Source: Bacillus sp. FJAT-27445 (GTDB lineage: Bacteria > Bacillota > Bacilli > Bacillales > Cytobacillaceae). From it: a stretch of 64,000 bases of DNA. The stretch's first letter is position 1, and the number at the start of each line of letters is the position of its first letter. Where the stretch lies: contig NZ_LMTI01000004.1 in the NCBI RefSeq assembly GCF_001510665.1, positions 310,001-374,000 of the forward strand, written 5' to 3'. Shown in pieces: positions 26,468 to 35,394 of this stretch. The notes beneath the pieces were generated by a model that did not search any database, was not told where the DNA came from, and was given only the letters and a program-made list of their open reading frames with translations. The translations under genes and the position numbers were made by a program.

Positions 26468-26938
26468 ATGGCTAATGATCCTGAGGTTTTATTGGATAAA
26501 GGGAGACAGCCTGATTTAAAAAAGAAGGTGGAGCGGAAAGAGGGGGAACCGACTCCGGCTTTTGTGGGGGCTTCCTGGGCGGCGCTTTTAGTCGGTGTTA
26601 CGGCTTATCTCATCGGCTTATGGAATGCAGGGATGCAGCTGAATGAAAAGGGTTATTACTTTGCTGTTTTGGTATTCGGCCTTTATTCCGCGGTATCTTT
26701 GCAAAAAGCGGTTAGAGATAAAGAGGAAGGCATTCCTGTTACAAATATTTATTACGGTATCAGCTGGTTTGCACTTATTGTAGCGATTTCATTAATGGCC
26801 ATCGGTTTATACAATGCGGGAAGTATTGTTTTAAGCGAAAAGGGCTTTTATGGTATGTCATTTGTCCTTAGCCTATTTGCAGCAATCACGATTCAAAAGA
26901 ATATTCGCGATACACAGAGAGTAAGAGAAAGAGATTGA
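26468..26938 (+). CDS. YiaA/YiaB two-helix membrane protein
   Basis: A 156-residue protein with two similar YiaAB units: AFVGASWAALLVGVTAYLIG with LWNAGMQLNEKGYY, and YGISWFALIVAISLMAIG with LYNAGSIVLSEKGFY. Each unit has two membrane helices joined by a short NAG turn and ends in an ILLQKA-like or QKNIRD motif. This is an internal duplication typical of the family. The ATG at 26468 is preferred, 7 bases after GAGGGGGA. The role is unknown. Confidence 0.82.
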   Translation: MANDPEVLLDKGRQPDLKKKVERKEGEPTPAFVGASWAALLVGVTAYLIGLWNAGMQLNEKGYYFAVLVFGLYSAVSLQKAVRDKEEGIPVTNIYYGISWFALIVAISLMAIGLYNAGSIVLSEKGFYGMSFVLSLFAAITIQKNIRDTQRVRERD

Positions 26939-27093
26939 TTCTTATTTTAAAAATACTATGGTATTCGAATGAGCACATTCGGATACCATTTGTCGTTATG
27001 AGGATAGTTGCGCTATTTATCTAACTAAAGTAGAATTCTGTAGGCTAGTTGAGTAATAATAGAAGAAACAGGATGGACACGGGAGGTTTTTCG

Positions 27094-27606
27094 TTGGAAA
27101 ACAATGATATTTTAATCAGAGTTCGGTATGCGCTGGATATTAAGGATAACGACGTGGTAAAGATTTTTAAACTGGGCGGAATTGAAGTTACCAAGGATGA
27201 AGTGAAAATGATGCTCACGAAAACGAAGGACGACTACGAGGATGAAGACGGCTTTGAAGAAGACGACAGTATTAAAATCAATAATACCAAGCTTGAGTCC
27301 TTTTTTAACGGACTGATTATTTTCAAAAGAGGGCCACAGGAGCAAAGGCCGGGACAGGGTGACCAAACCCCAGCGGCTTTAAAAAGTAATGATCCGGTAA
27401 ACAATATGCTTTTAAAAAAGCTGAAAATAGCCCTGGCATTAACGAGTGAGGATATGATCGATATTTTGGCTATGGCCGGAGTCTCCATAACAAAAGGAGA
27501 ACTTAGTGCTTTATTGCGTAAAAAAGGCCATAAGAATTATAAAGAGTGCGGGGATAAGTTCGCGAGGAATTTCATAAAAGGGTTGGCTATAAAGTATAGA
27601 GGTTAA
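27094..27606 (+). CDS. DUF1456 family protein (YehS-like)
   Basis: A 170-residue protein with two copies of a DUF1456 unit: ILIRVRYALDIKDNDVVKIF with GGIEVTKDEVKMML, and KLKIALALTSEDMIDILAMA with GVSITKGELSALLR. Between them is an acidic linker. The TTG at 27094 is chosen because GGGAGGT is 6 bases upstream; the in-frame GTG/TTG at 27049 is not well placed. Family function is unknown. Confidence 0.85.
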   Translation: MENNDILIRVRYALDIKDNDVVKIFKLGGIEVTKDEVKMMLTKTKDDYEDEDGFEEDDSIKINNTKLESFFNGLIIFKRGPQEQRPGQGDQTPAALKSNDPVNNMLLKKLKIALALTSEDMIDILAMAGVSITKGELSALLRKKGHKNYKECGDKFARNFIKGLAIKYRG

Positions 27607-27629
27607 GGGCGAAGTGCCCGAATAAAAAT

Positions 27630-27684
27630 AAGTGCCTGTTGCAACTGAATGTATCTCCTTTAGATTGTGGCAGGCACTTTTGTT
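27630..27684 (+). terminator. Terminator after the DUF1456 gene
   Basis: AAGTGCCTG / CAGGCACTT arms separated by a 32-base loop, with a TTTTGTT tail. Confidence 0.65.
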
Positions 27685-27826
27685 ATTAGATTGGATGAAC
27701 ATCTTTAAGATGTGCTATATTATTCTGAATATTGTATATATTTGCTTGTCCGGAGGTTATAATTTAAATAACAACTTGAAAAGCGTATATGGCAAGGGGA
27801 ATTTTAGAAAAGGTGGGTGCTAAGTT

Positions 27827-28222
27827 ATGGGAAGATTAATTCATTTCGAAATTCATGTGGATGAGATGGAACGCGCAAAGAAGTTTTATGGCGAGGTATT
27901 TGGATGGACATTTCAGGATTGGACTGAATATGCGGGAATGCCTTATTTTGGAGCTGTGACTGGTTCCGAGGATGAAATGGGTATCAATGGGGCTTTAATG
28001 AAGCGGCAAGGCGCCCGGCCTGAACCGAACCAAGCGATGAACGGCTTTGCATGTACAATGGGAGTGGAAGATTACGATTCAACAGAAGCAAAAATTCTAG
28101 AGAATGGCGGCCAGGTCGCAGTACCGAAGCATCCCCTTCCTGGAATGGCGTGGCAAGGCTACTATCTGGATACCGAGGGCAATGTATTCGGAATCCATCA
28201 GCCAGATGCGGATGCAAAATAG
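27827..28222 (+). CDS. VOC (glyoxalase/bleomycin-resistance) family protein
   Basis: A 131-residue protein with RLIHFEIHVDEMERAKKFYGEVFGW at the start and the metal-binding type residues GYYLDTEGNVFGIHQP at the end, the two halves of the VOC fold. It is probably a small isomerase, dioxygenase-like enzyme or resistance protein. AAAGGTGGG is 8 bases upstream. The next gene follows within about 20 bases. Confidence 0.8.
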   Translation: MGRLIHFEIHVDEMERAKKFYGEVFGWTFQDWTEYAGMPYFGAVTGSEDEMGINGALMKRQGARPEPNQAMNGFACTMGVEDYDSTEAKILENGGQVAVPKHPLPGMAWQGYYLDTEGNVFGIHQPDADAK

Positions 28223-28243
28223 GACCCATTCCAGGTGGAAAAT

Positions 28244-28615
28244 ATGATTTCAAAAGACTCAGACGCCATGTTGGAAAAATTGCGCACTATTTGTCTTGCG
28301 CTTCTCGAAGCAGGTGAAATTGTTGACGGATTCGGCCACAAGACGTTTAAAATCAACGGAAAATCATTTGTAATTTCAGGTGAAAGCGAAAAGGGATTCA
28401 ACGTGTCATTCAAGTCGGACCGGGAATCTCAGGAATTTTTGCTTCAGAAAGAGCATTTTTTCAAAACTCCGTACATAGGGCATCACGGCTGGGTATCCAT
28501 CCAAAATCCCGCTGGGGAACAGTGGGATGAATTGACCGGCCTTATCCAGGAAGCCTATTTACTCGCTGCACCAAAGCGTTTGGTTAAGCAGTGGATGGAG
28601 TCACGGCAGAAGTGA
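28244..28615 (+). CDS. MmcQ/YjbR family protein
   Basis: A 123-residue protein: LRTICLALLEAGEIVDGFGHKTFKING (the domain start), FFKTPYIGHHGWVSI and the C-terminal helix. It has the MmcQ/YjbR double-winged fold with CyaY-like topology. The ATG at 28244 is used because AGGTGG at 28233-28238 is 5 bases upstream. It is likely co-transcribed with the VOC gene 21 bases upstream. Function unknown; sometimes called DNA-binding. Confidence 0.8.
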   Translation: MISKDSDAMLEKLRTICLALLEAGEIVDGFGHKTFKINGKSFVISGESEKGFNVSFKSDRESQEFLLQKEHFFKTPYIGHHGWVSIQNPAGEQWDELTGLIQEAYLLAAPKRLVKQWMESRQK

Positions 28616-28627
28616 AGGATTAATGTT

Positions 28628-28665
28628 AAAGGGAGAGCATCTTATTCATAGGTGCTCTCCCTTTG
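28628..28665 (+). terminator. Terminator after the VOC/YjbR unit
   Basis: AAAGGGAGAGCA / TGCTCTCCCTTT arms with a 13-base loop. Confidence 0.85.
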
Positions 28666-28759
28666 TAATTGAATGGCCTTATTGGAAAAGCTGGTCGCTA
28701 TCGCCAGCCGTTGGGTTTTGATAAGTGGCCATATACTGCTTAATCATAATCTTCATAAC

Positions 28760-28971
28760 TCACTCATAAATTAACGACAAGAGTTTTCTGCGGTACACGC
28801 TTAACATTAATCCGATGAGAAAGGAATTTAAGACTATGGATGCTAGTCCGTAGCTGATAAACGGCAGTGCCATCAGGATAACCGGAAAAAAGCCAAGGAT
28901 CATACCCGCATTATAGACAAACTGAATAGAAAGGAGTGAACATACTCCGAGTATCAGTTGGATTATTTTTC
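28760..28971 (-). pseudogene. C-terminal scrap of an FtsW/RodA/SpoVE family gene
   Basis: On the minus strand the frame reads LLSIQFVYNAGMILGFFPV, ILMALPFISYGLASIVLNS and FLIGLMLSVYRRKLLSLIYE before a TGA at 28762-28760. The PFISYG segment and the preceding 'NAGM.LG..P' are the C-terminal signature of SEDS glycosyltransferases of the FtsW/RodA type. Only about 70 residues remain; a stop lies just upstream in frame. The rest of the gap to the oligopeptide operon (28972-29230) holds a long AT-rich leader with an imperfect inverted repeat near 29120-29175. Confidence 0.75.
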
Positions 28972-29230
28972 AAGAGTAGAGATTGAAGATAACAAAACCC
29001 GAATTAAGGTATCTAATTTATCAATACATATCTAAGGTGTTTAAAGGAAATACAGATTAGGAAGATTTCGTGAAGATTTTAATATGTGGTAAATTTAGTG
29101 GTATAGTGGATAAAGTTCCAATAGAAAGACAGATTGACTTCTAATCTCTCTGGTGATAGATTATTCTTATTGGAAAACTAGGAATTAAAATTTAGGTAGG
29201 AAAATCAATAGATTCATAGGAGGTAAAAAA

Positions 29231-30823
29231 ATGAATAAGAGATTAGTATCCATCTTGATTTTAGCATTGTTGCTAACTTTGGCAGCTTGCTCAGGTGATA
29301 AAAATTCATCAAAACCATCTGGCGGGAATGAAAGTAAAGGTACCGCAAAAGAAGGCGGAACATTGACAATCGCGGTTTCCGACAACCCCCAGGTGATGAA
29401 CCCGCTCTATGCAAATGACCGCGTCACACTTACAGTCCAGCAGGCACTTTATGCACCTCTTTATTTCTTGGAGGATGGCGGCAAAAAGAAGTTTGTCCTG
29501 GCAGAGAGCTTTGAACCGTCAGAGGATCAACTGACATGGACATTAAAACTAAAAGACAATTTGAAATGGCATGATGGCCAAAAGATAACAGCGGATGACA
29601 TTGTGTTTACAATCGATTCCATTCTGGATGAAAATCAAAGCAGTTCCATTCGCGGCAGCCTTGTTTTCGATGGCCAGCCTTTAAAAGTGGAAAAAGTGGA
29701 TGAATTGACAGTAAAGTTCACCCTACCACAGGTAACTGCTTCCTTTGAAGGAGCATTGAACGACTTCTTCCCGATCCCGAAGCATGTTTTTGAAGGGGAA
29801 ACCGATTTGATGAAGAGTGAAAAGAACCAAGGGCCAATCGGCTCCGGTCCTTTCAAATTCAAGGAGTTCAAATCGGACCAATATGTCCAGCTTGACCGTT
29901 TCGATGATTATTTTGCAGGAAAGGCGAAATTGGATTCCATCGTTTACAGGGTTGTGAAGGATCCAAACACTGCGAATATTTCACTTCAAAATGGCGAAGT
30001 AAACATGAGGCTTATCGACCCTCAAGATTATAAGAAGTTGGATGCAACAGGAAAGTTCAATATGCATCGATTCCCTGAAGGCCGTCTCTTTTATATGGCG
30101 TTCAACCTGAACAGCAAGGCTGTCCAAAGCAAAGAGCTTCGCCAGGCTGTCGCCCATGCACTTGATAAAAAGGAACTGATTGATTCAGCGTTTATTTCGG
30201 CCGATTTTGCTGAACCTGCTGCATCGGTCTTGACTCCTGATACAATGCACCACACCCAGGACATTACGACGTATGACTATAGCCAGTCGAAAGCAAAAGA
30301 GCTTCTGAAAAATGGCGGTATTAAAGAAGGGCATACTCTCCGTGTAATTTACGCAAACAACAATAAAATCATGGAAAGCCTGGCACTTTATACACAGCAG
30401 AAGCTTCAGGAAATTGGCTTGAAGGTGGAACTGACGCCGATGGATCCAAGCGCGTACGGCCAGAAGACACTGGATATGGCAACCACTGATTATGATATCA
30501 GCTTTGGCGGATACATCATGGGGCCTGAGCCGGACGTCTATAAGTCACTGTTCCAGAGCGATGCCGCATACAACTTTGCCCGTTATAAAAACGCTGAATT
30601 CGATAAGCTATGGGATAAAGCGGCAGTAGAAACGGATAAAGATAAGCGTGCTGATTTATACAAGCAAATCCAGGAAACTGTTGCACAGGACGTTCCTTAC
30701 TTACCGCTAGCCTATCCAAAGGCAAGCCTTGCGGTTGATAAGAAATTTGCCGGCATTGAGGATGCAAAACTGATTCCTGTTACTATGGTTGAAGATCTTT
30801 CGAAAATTTATCAAGTTGAATAG
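29231..30823 (+). CDS. Peptide ABC transporter substrate-binding lipoprotein
   Basis: A 530-residue protein with a signal peptide and lipobox LAAC (Cys20), then a Ser/Gly/Lys linker and an SBP_bac_5 domain: GGTLTIAVSDNPQVMNPLYA, LTWTLKLKDNLKWHDGQKIT, ADDIVFTIDSI and GPIGSGPFKFKEFK. The length and motifs place it in the OppA/DppE/AppA group that delivers short peptides (or nickel) to a membrane permease. It is anchored outside the membrane. GGAGGT lies 8 bases upstream. It is the first gene of a five-gene transporter operon. Confidence 0.9.
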   Translation: MNKRLVSILILALLLTLAACSGDKNSSKPSGGNESKGTAKEGGTLTIAVSDNPQVMNPLYANDRVTLTVQQALYAPLYFLEDGGKKKFVLAESFEPSEDQLTWTLKLKDNLKWHDGQKITADDIVFTIDSILDENQSSSIRGSLVFDGQPLKVEKVDELTVKFTLPQVTASFEGALNDFFPIPKHVFEGETDLMKSEKNQGPIGSGPFKFKEFKSDQYVQLDRFDDYFAGKAKLDSIVYRVVKDPNTANISLQNGEVNMRLIDPQDYKKLDATGKFNMHRFPEGRLFYMAFNLNSKAVQSKELRQAVAHALDKKELIDSAFISADFAEPAASVLTPDTMHHTQDITTYDYSQSKAKELLKNGGIKEGHTLRVIYANNNKIMESLALYTQQKLQEIGLKVELTPMDPSAYGQKTLDMATTDYDISFGGYIMGPEPDVYKSLFQSDAAYNFARYKNAEFDKLWDKAAVETDKDKRADLYKQIQETVAQDVPYLPLAYPKASLAVDKKFAGIEDAKLIPVTMVEDLSKIYQVE

Positions 30824-30830
30824 TCCCTTT

Positions 30831-30864
30831 GCAAAAAAGCTGATAAAAGCATCAGCTTTTTTGC
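30831..30864 (+). terminator. Hairpin between the binding-protein gene and the permease gene
   Basis: GCAAAAAAGCTGAT / ATCAGCTTTTTTGC arms around six bases. It lies within the operon, and the U-tract on the plus strand is part of the stem. It may act as a partial terminator that raises binding protein over transporter subunits. Confidence 0.75.
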
Positions 30865-30933
30865 AGTTTTAATACGTATGGGCGGTACTCAGCCTGCCAA
30901 AGGGCTTTTGGCGTTCCATAAGGAGGTACACGC

Positions 30934-31884
30934 GTGAAAAGAATAATAGTGAAGAGGCTGCTCAATGCGATCCCGCTTTTAATCATCATTTCCATGATAG
31001 CCTTCCTTCTTATAAAACTGGCCCCGGGCGACCCGGTGAGGAGCTTTGTCACCCCGGATATGGCCCCTGAAGATGTCGAGCGAATACGCATAAGCCTTGG
31101 TCTTGATAAGCCGATTTATATTCAGTATTTTTTATGGCTTCAAAACATTGTAGTCGGAAATTTTGGCTATTCCTTGATTACCAAGCGCCCCGTGCTGGAC
31201 ATGATTCTCGAGCGCCTGCCCGCAACAGTCGGATTGATGGGGGTTTCACTTATCGTAACCTTGATTATTGCCATTCCCCTCGGATTGTTTACGGCGGTGA
31301 AAAAGAATTCGCTCTTTGACCGCATTGCAAATTTAATCTCGTATATAGGGATATCCATCCCGATTTTTTGGTTTGCCTTAATGCTGATTTACCTGTTTTC
31401 ACTCAAATGGGGACTGCTGCCGAGCATGGGGATGCGTACGGTTGGCAGCGATTCTGCGTGGGATATCATCAAACACGGAATTCTTCCTTGTACAGTTCTC
31501 GCTTTTCAGAATGTATCAGTCTATATGAGGTATATTCGTTCGAGTACAATCCATCAGCTGGAAGAGGACTATGTCCACATCCAGTACGCTTATGGGGCCA
31601 GTAAGACAACGGTCCTGTTCCGCCATGTCTTGAGGAATGTCCTTTTGCCAATCATTACGATTGTCGGATTGTCGATACCCGGGCTGGTTGGAGGAGCGTT
31701 CATCACGGAGACTGTCTTTTCTTGGCCTGGACTGGGGCTTTTGGGCGTCACTTCGATTTTCTCATTCGATTATCCCGTGATTATGGCCATTACCCTGTTT
31801 TCGTCATTAATGCTTGTGGTCGGGAACTTGTTTGCGGACATCCTCTACAGTGTTGTCGATCCGCGGATAAGGCTAAGGGGGTAA
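30934..31884 (+). CDS. Peptide ABC transporter permease (DppB/OppB-type)
   Basis: A 316-residue protein with six or so transmembrane segments, the family N-terminus LAPGDPV, and the EAA loop RYIRSSTIHQLEEDYVHIQYAYGASK. It is one of the two membrane subunits of the peptide importer. The GTG start at 30934 follows TAAGGAGG. The permease pair follows the binding-protein gene after a hairpin. Confidence 0.88.
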   Translation: MKRIIVKRLLNAIPLLIIISMIAFLLIKLAPGDPVRSFVTPDMAPEDVERIRISLGLDKPIYIQYFLWLQNIVVGNFGYSLITKRPVLDMILERLPATVGLMGVSLIVTLIIAIPLGLFTAVKKNSLFDRIANLISYIGISIPIFWFALMLIYLFSLKWGLLPSMGMRTVGSDSAWDIIKHGILPCTVLAFQNVSVYMRYIRSSTIHQLEEDYVHIQYAYGASKTTVLFRHVLRNVLLPIITIVGLSIPGLVGGAFITETVFSWPGLGLLGVTSIFSFDYPVIMAITLFSSLMLVVGNLFADILYSVVDPRIRLRG

Positions 31885-31888
31885 GCCA

Positions 31889-32743
31889 ATGAACAAGAGA
31901 AGATGGAATAATGTTAAAAAAGAACTGTTAAAAAACAAATTTGCCTTGATGGCCCTGATAATCCTTATACTCTTTTCAATTCTTTCGCTGTTTGCATTTT
32001 TGTCGCCGTTTGATCCTAATAAAATGTCGATACCGGATCGGCTGCAGCCTCCAGGCGCCAAGCATTTGTTTGGAACGGATGATTACGGCCGGGATTACTT
32101 GACCAGGGCACTTTATGGCGGCCGCGTGTCGCTTGCCGTGGGCTTTCTGTCCATGGTTGTCGCAGTCACAGTTGGGACAGCGGTAGGCACCATTTCGGGA
32201 TACTTCGGCGGCTGGATTGATAATATCCTGATGAGGCTTGTGGAAGTGCTGATGTCGATTCCATCCTTTTTCCTAATGCTTCTTTTAAATGCCTATATGA
32301 AACCAGGAATTAGGACCCTCGTCATCATTATCGGCTTGATGACCTGGATGGAGATTGCGAGAATTGTAAGGTCCGAGACGCTTTCGGTAAAAGAACGGGA
32401 GTATGTCATGTACGCAAAAGCGTCCGGACAGTCGTCGGTGTTTATAATTTTGAAGCATATTATCCCGAATATCGCATCGACCATCATCATTGCCGGGACT
32501 CTTAACATTGCGACCGCCATATTGATGGAGTCCTCCTTAAGCTTTCTTGGGCTTGGCGTCCAGCAGCCAAACTCATCGTGGGGCAGCATGCTGAACAATG
32601 CCCAGGGCTATATCGGAGATGCCTGGCACCTGACGTTGTTCCCGGGATTTTTGATCTTATTTACCGTTCTAAGCTTTAATGTCCTTGGAAATGTCCTTCG
32701 AGTCGCATTCGAGCCAAAGGGTACCATACTGCAAAAAAAATAA
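31889..32743 (+). CDS. Peptide ABC transporter permease (DppC/OppC-type)
   Basis: A 284-residue protein with an N-terminal segment, the FGTDDYGRDYLTRALYGGRVSL motif typical of OppC/DppC, five further hydrophobic segments and an EAA-like loop VRSETLSVKEREYVMYAKASG. It starts 4 bases past the preceding stop codon, so it is translationally coupled. Function: second membrane subunit. Confidence 0.9.
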   Translation: MNKRRWNNVKKELLKNKFALMALIILILFSILSLFAFLSPFDPNKMSIPDRLQPPGAKHLFGTDDYGRDYLTRALYGGRVSLAVGFLSMVVAVTVGTAVGTISGYFGGWIDNILMRLVEVLMSIPSFFLMLLLNAYMKPGIRTLVIIIGLMTWMEIARIVRSETLSVKEREYVMYAKASGQSSVFIILKHIIPNIASTIIIAGTLNIATAILMESSLSFLGLGVQQPNSSWGSMLNNAQGYIGDAWHLTLFPGFLILFTVLSFNVLGNVLRVAFEPKGTILQKK

Positions 32744-32778
32744 CGCATATGTGTTTTATATAAAGGGGAGTAACCAAA

Positions 32779-33777
32779 GTGCCAGAGAAGCTTCTTGAAA
32801 TCGAAAACTTAAAAACTTCTTTTTACACAGAAGCAGGGGAAGTTCAGGCAGTCCGTGGTGTTGGCTTCAGCTTGAAAAAGGGGGAAGTGTACGGGATTGT
32901 CGGGGAGTCAGGGAGCGGAAAAAGCGTCATGGCTAAATCAATTATTTCCCTCATTCAGCCTCCGGGAAAAATAAAGGAAGGCTCAATCCGGCTTCGTGGC
33001 GAAAATCTTCTGCAAAAGAAGGAAAAGGATCTGCAAAAGATTCGCGGCAACGAAATCGCGATGATTTCCCAGGACCCGATGTCCGCGTTGAATCCAGTTG
33101 TAAAAATCGGCAAGCAATTGACGGAAGTAATCATTCGCCACCGCCGTGTTGGAAAAAAGGAAGCCTACCTAATCGCGGCTCAATTGCTTCGCCAGGTAGG
33201 AATATCTTCTCCTGAGGAACGGCTTCAACAATACCCGCATGAATTGAGCGGCGGGATGAAACAGCGGATTATGATTGCGATGGCGATCAGCTGCCGTCCC
33301 GAGGTATTGATTGCGGATGAACCGACGACCGCACTCGATGTGACGATTCAGGCCCAAATCCTGGATTTAATGAAGGAACTGATAGAGAAGGAAAACATGG
33401 CGATATTGCTGATTACCCACGATCTTGGGGTAGTGGCGCAGAATTGTGAACGGGTACTCGTCATGTATGGCGGGCTTATCATGGAAGAAGGACCGGTAAA
33501 GGACCTTTTTCAAAATCCGAAGCATCCGTATACAGAAGGATTGCTCAAGTCCCTCCCGAAACGTTCAGATACCGGGAAGGAAAGACTCATCCCGATACAG
33601 GGATCGCCCCCAGATCTGCTTAACCCGCCGAAGGGCTGTCCATTTGCCGGGCGCTGCCCTTATACAATGAGAATTTGTGAGGAAAAGATGCCGCCTTATT
33701 TTGATGCCGGTGAAGGAAGGCGGACAATGTGCTGGCTTCACGACGATAGCCGAAAAGAAGGTGAAGTTCATGAGTGA
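32779..33777 (+). CDS. Peptide ABC transporter ATP-binding protein (DppD/OppD-type)
   Basis: A 332-residue ATPase. Walker A GESGSGKSV, Q-loop ISQDP, signature ELSGGMKQR, Walker B VLIADEPTTALDV, H-loop LLITHDLG. The C-terminal oligopeptide/dipeptide transport domain has a Cys-containing PFAGRCPYTMRICEEKMP motif. GGGGAG lies 9 bases before the GTG. Its last 8 bases overlap the next gene. Confidence 0.93.
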   Translation: MPEKLLEIENLKTSFYTEAGEVQAVRGVGFSLKKGEVYGIVGESGSGKSVMAKSIISLIQPPGKIKEGSIRLRGENLLQKKEKDLQKIRGNEIAMISQDPMSALNPVVKIGKQLTEVIIRHRRVGKKEAYLIAAQLLRQVGISSPEERLQQYPHELSGGMKQRIMIAMAISCRPEVLIADEPTTALDVTIQAQILDLMKELIEKENMAILLITHDLGVVAQNCERVLVMYGGLIMEEGPVKDLFQNPKHPYTEGLLKSLPKRSDTGKERLIPIQGSPPDLLNPPKGCPFAGRCPYTMRICEEKMPPYFDAGEGRRTMCWLHDDSRKEGEVHE

Positions 33778-34747
33778 GACAATTTTGGAAGTAAATGACC
33801 TTAAAAAATACTATCCGGTCAAAAGTGGCATTCTTGGACGGAACCAACAGTATCTGAAGGCTGTCGACGGTGTAAGTTTTTCTATCCAAAAAGGGGAAAC
33901 ATTCGGCCTTGTTGGCGAGTCGGGCTGCGGGAAGTCGACCGTTGGCAGAAGCATCATTAGGCTACATGATATTACCTCAGGGAATATATATTTTGATGGG
34001 AATGATCTTGCCTCTTTAAAAGAGAAGGAACTTAAGAAATACCGCCGGCGAATGCAGGCCGTTTTTCAGGACCCTTATGCATCACTCAATCCGACCATGA
34101 ATGTATTCGAATTGATAAGTGAACCAATGAAAATTCATAGCTCTTCATCTGTTTATGAACGGAAGGAAATCATTTTGGACCTCCTCGAGCGAGTCGGCCT
34201 GAAGGAGGATCATTTATACCGCTATCCGCATGAGTTCAGCGGTGGGCAGCGCCAGCGTGTGAGTATCGCAAGGGCGCTTTCGGTCCGGCCTGATTTCATC
34301 CTGTGTGATGAACCGATTTCCGCCCTCGATGTTTCAGTTCAGGCCCAGGTGGTCAATATGCTCGAGGATATCCAGCAGGATACCGGCGTGACATACTTAT
34401 TTATTGCCCATGACCTGTCAATGGTCCGGCACATCTCAAGCCGTATCGGTGTCATGTATTTAGGCAATATGGTTGAAATCGCGGAAAGCAACGAGCTATA
34501 CAAAAATCCTTTGCATCCTTATACACAGGCGCTGCTATCGGCGATTCCGGAACCGGATACGACAAAGGCAGCCCGGGAGCGCATCATCCTGAAAGGCGAG
34601 GTGCCAAGCCCATTGAACTCGCCATCAGGCTGTAAGTTCCGCACCCGGTGCCCATTCGCCATGGAGATTTGCGCCCAAGTTGAACCGCCGATGCTGGATG
34701 CTGGAAACGGCCATCACGTTGCCTGTTATCTATATGGAGGAAAATAG
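33770..34747 (+). CDS. Peptide ABC transporter ATP-binding protein (DppF/OppF-type)
   Basis: A 325-residue ATPase. Walker A GESGCGKST, Q-loop FQDPYASLNPTM, signature EFSGGQRQRVSIARAL, Walker B FILCDEPISALDV, H-loop FIAHDLS. The start ATG at 33770 overlaps the end of the partner gene by 8 bases (ATGAGTGA), with AGAAGGTG upstream. The C-terminus has the Cys-rich FRTRCPFAMEICAQVEPP motif. It pairs with the preceding ATPase to form the heterodimeric motor. Confidence 0.93.
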   Translation: MSETILEVNDLKKYYPVKSGILGRNQQYLKAVDGVSFSIQKGETFGLVGESGCGKSTVGRSIIRLHDITSGNIYFDGNDLASLKEKELKKYRRRMQAVFQDPYASLNPTMNVFELISEPMKIHSSSSVYERKEIILDLLERVGLKEDHLYRYPHEFSGGQRQRVSIARALSVRPDFILCDEPISALDVSVQAQVVNMLEDIQQDTGVTYLFIAHDLSMVRHISSRIGVMYLGNMVEIAESNELYKNPLHPYTQALLSAIPEPDTTKAARERIILKGEVPSPLNSPSGCKFRTRCPFAMEICAQVEPPMLDAGNGHHVACYLYGGK

Positions 34748-34761
34748 GGGAGGTAAAAAAC

Positions 34762-35211
34762 ATGCAAAAAGAAAGGCTGGCATTGAACCATGCTCTGATG
34801 ATTGAAATGGTTCGCTCGAATGGCGTTCAGGACAGTGAAATCCTGAAAATGGTTGAAAACGGGAATTCTACAGAGTTTGAGAGATTTGGAGAAGGAATCC
34901 CAGATTGGCAAACGCTGATTGATTTTTACAATAACAATCCCGAGAAGATCAGAAGTGCTATCCTAAAGGGCTATAGGATCACCTTTTTAACAAAAGGCGC
35001 TCTGAAGTCGCTGCTTGGGATTAAGTTCGGGCTGGAGAGAGATGTCGAATTCCGGGACGGCGGCTTTTATCTGGATCAGGTGAAGCTGTCGGGGAATCAG
35101 CTGAATGAACTCAAAGAAATCATTTCCGCCAACTGGCAGGTAATCGAAGAGCATCAAACCGATGGAATGTATGAACTAAAAATTGCGTTAGTAAATCCTC
35201 CAATTGAATAG
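34762..35211 (+). CDS. Unknown 149-residue protein ending the peptide transporter operon
   Basis: A soluble protein of about 149 residues, mostly helical. I do not recognise it. Features: a DSEILKMVENGNS motif near the N-terminus, TFLTKGALKSLLGIKFGLE in the middle and an acidic NWQVIEEHQTDGMYELKI end. It begins 15 bases after the ATPase stop, with GGGGAGGT 10 bases before the ATG, and a strong terminator follows. It is therefore probably transcribed with the transporter, but it does not resemble a transporter subunit. Confidence 0.65.
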   Translation: MQKERLALNHALMIEMVRSNGVQDSEILKMVENGNSTEFERFGEGIPDWQTLIDFYNNNPEKIRSAILKGYRITFLTKGALKSLLGIKFGLERDVEFRDGGFYLDQVKLSGNQLNELKEIISANWQVIEEHQTDGMYELKIALVNPPIE

Positions 35212-35218
35212 GAGGAAC

Positions 35219-35254
35219 AAAAAGGCTGCCTCAACAACGAGGCAGCCTTTTTGT
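35219..35254 (+). terminator. Terminator of the peptide transporter operon
   Basis: AAAAAGGCTGCCTC / GAGGCAGCCTTTTT perfect arms with a 6-base loop. Confidence 0.93.
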
Positions 35255-35394
35255 TAATGAATCATATTTCCTCTACTGGCTAATTGAAGTACAAGGAATT
35301 ATTAACCTGGATGGTGGAGGAATAACCTTTGAGAAAAACGAATATTCAATTAAGGTGGTCTTAAGTAGTTCAATTTTAATAGCGGGAGGTTTAT

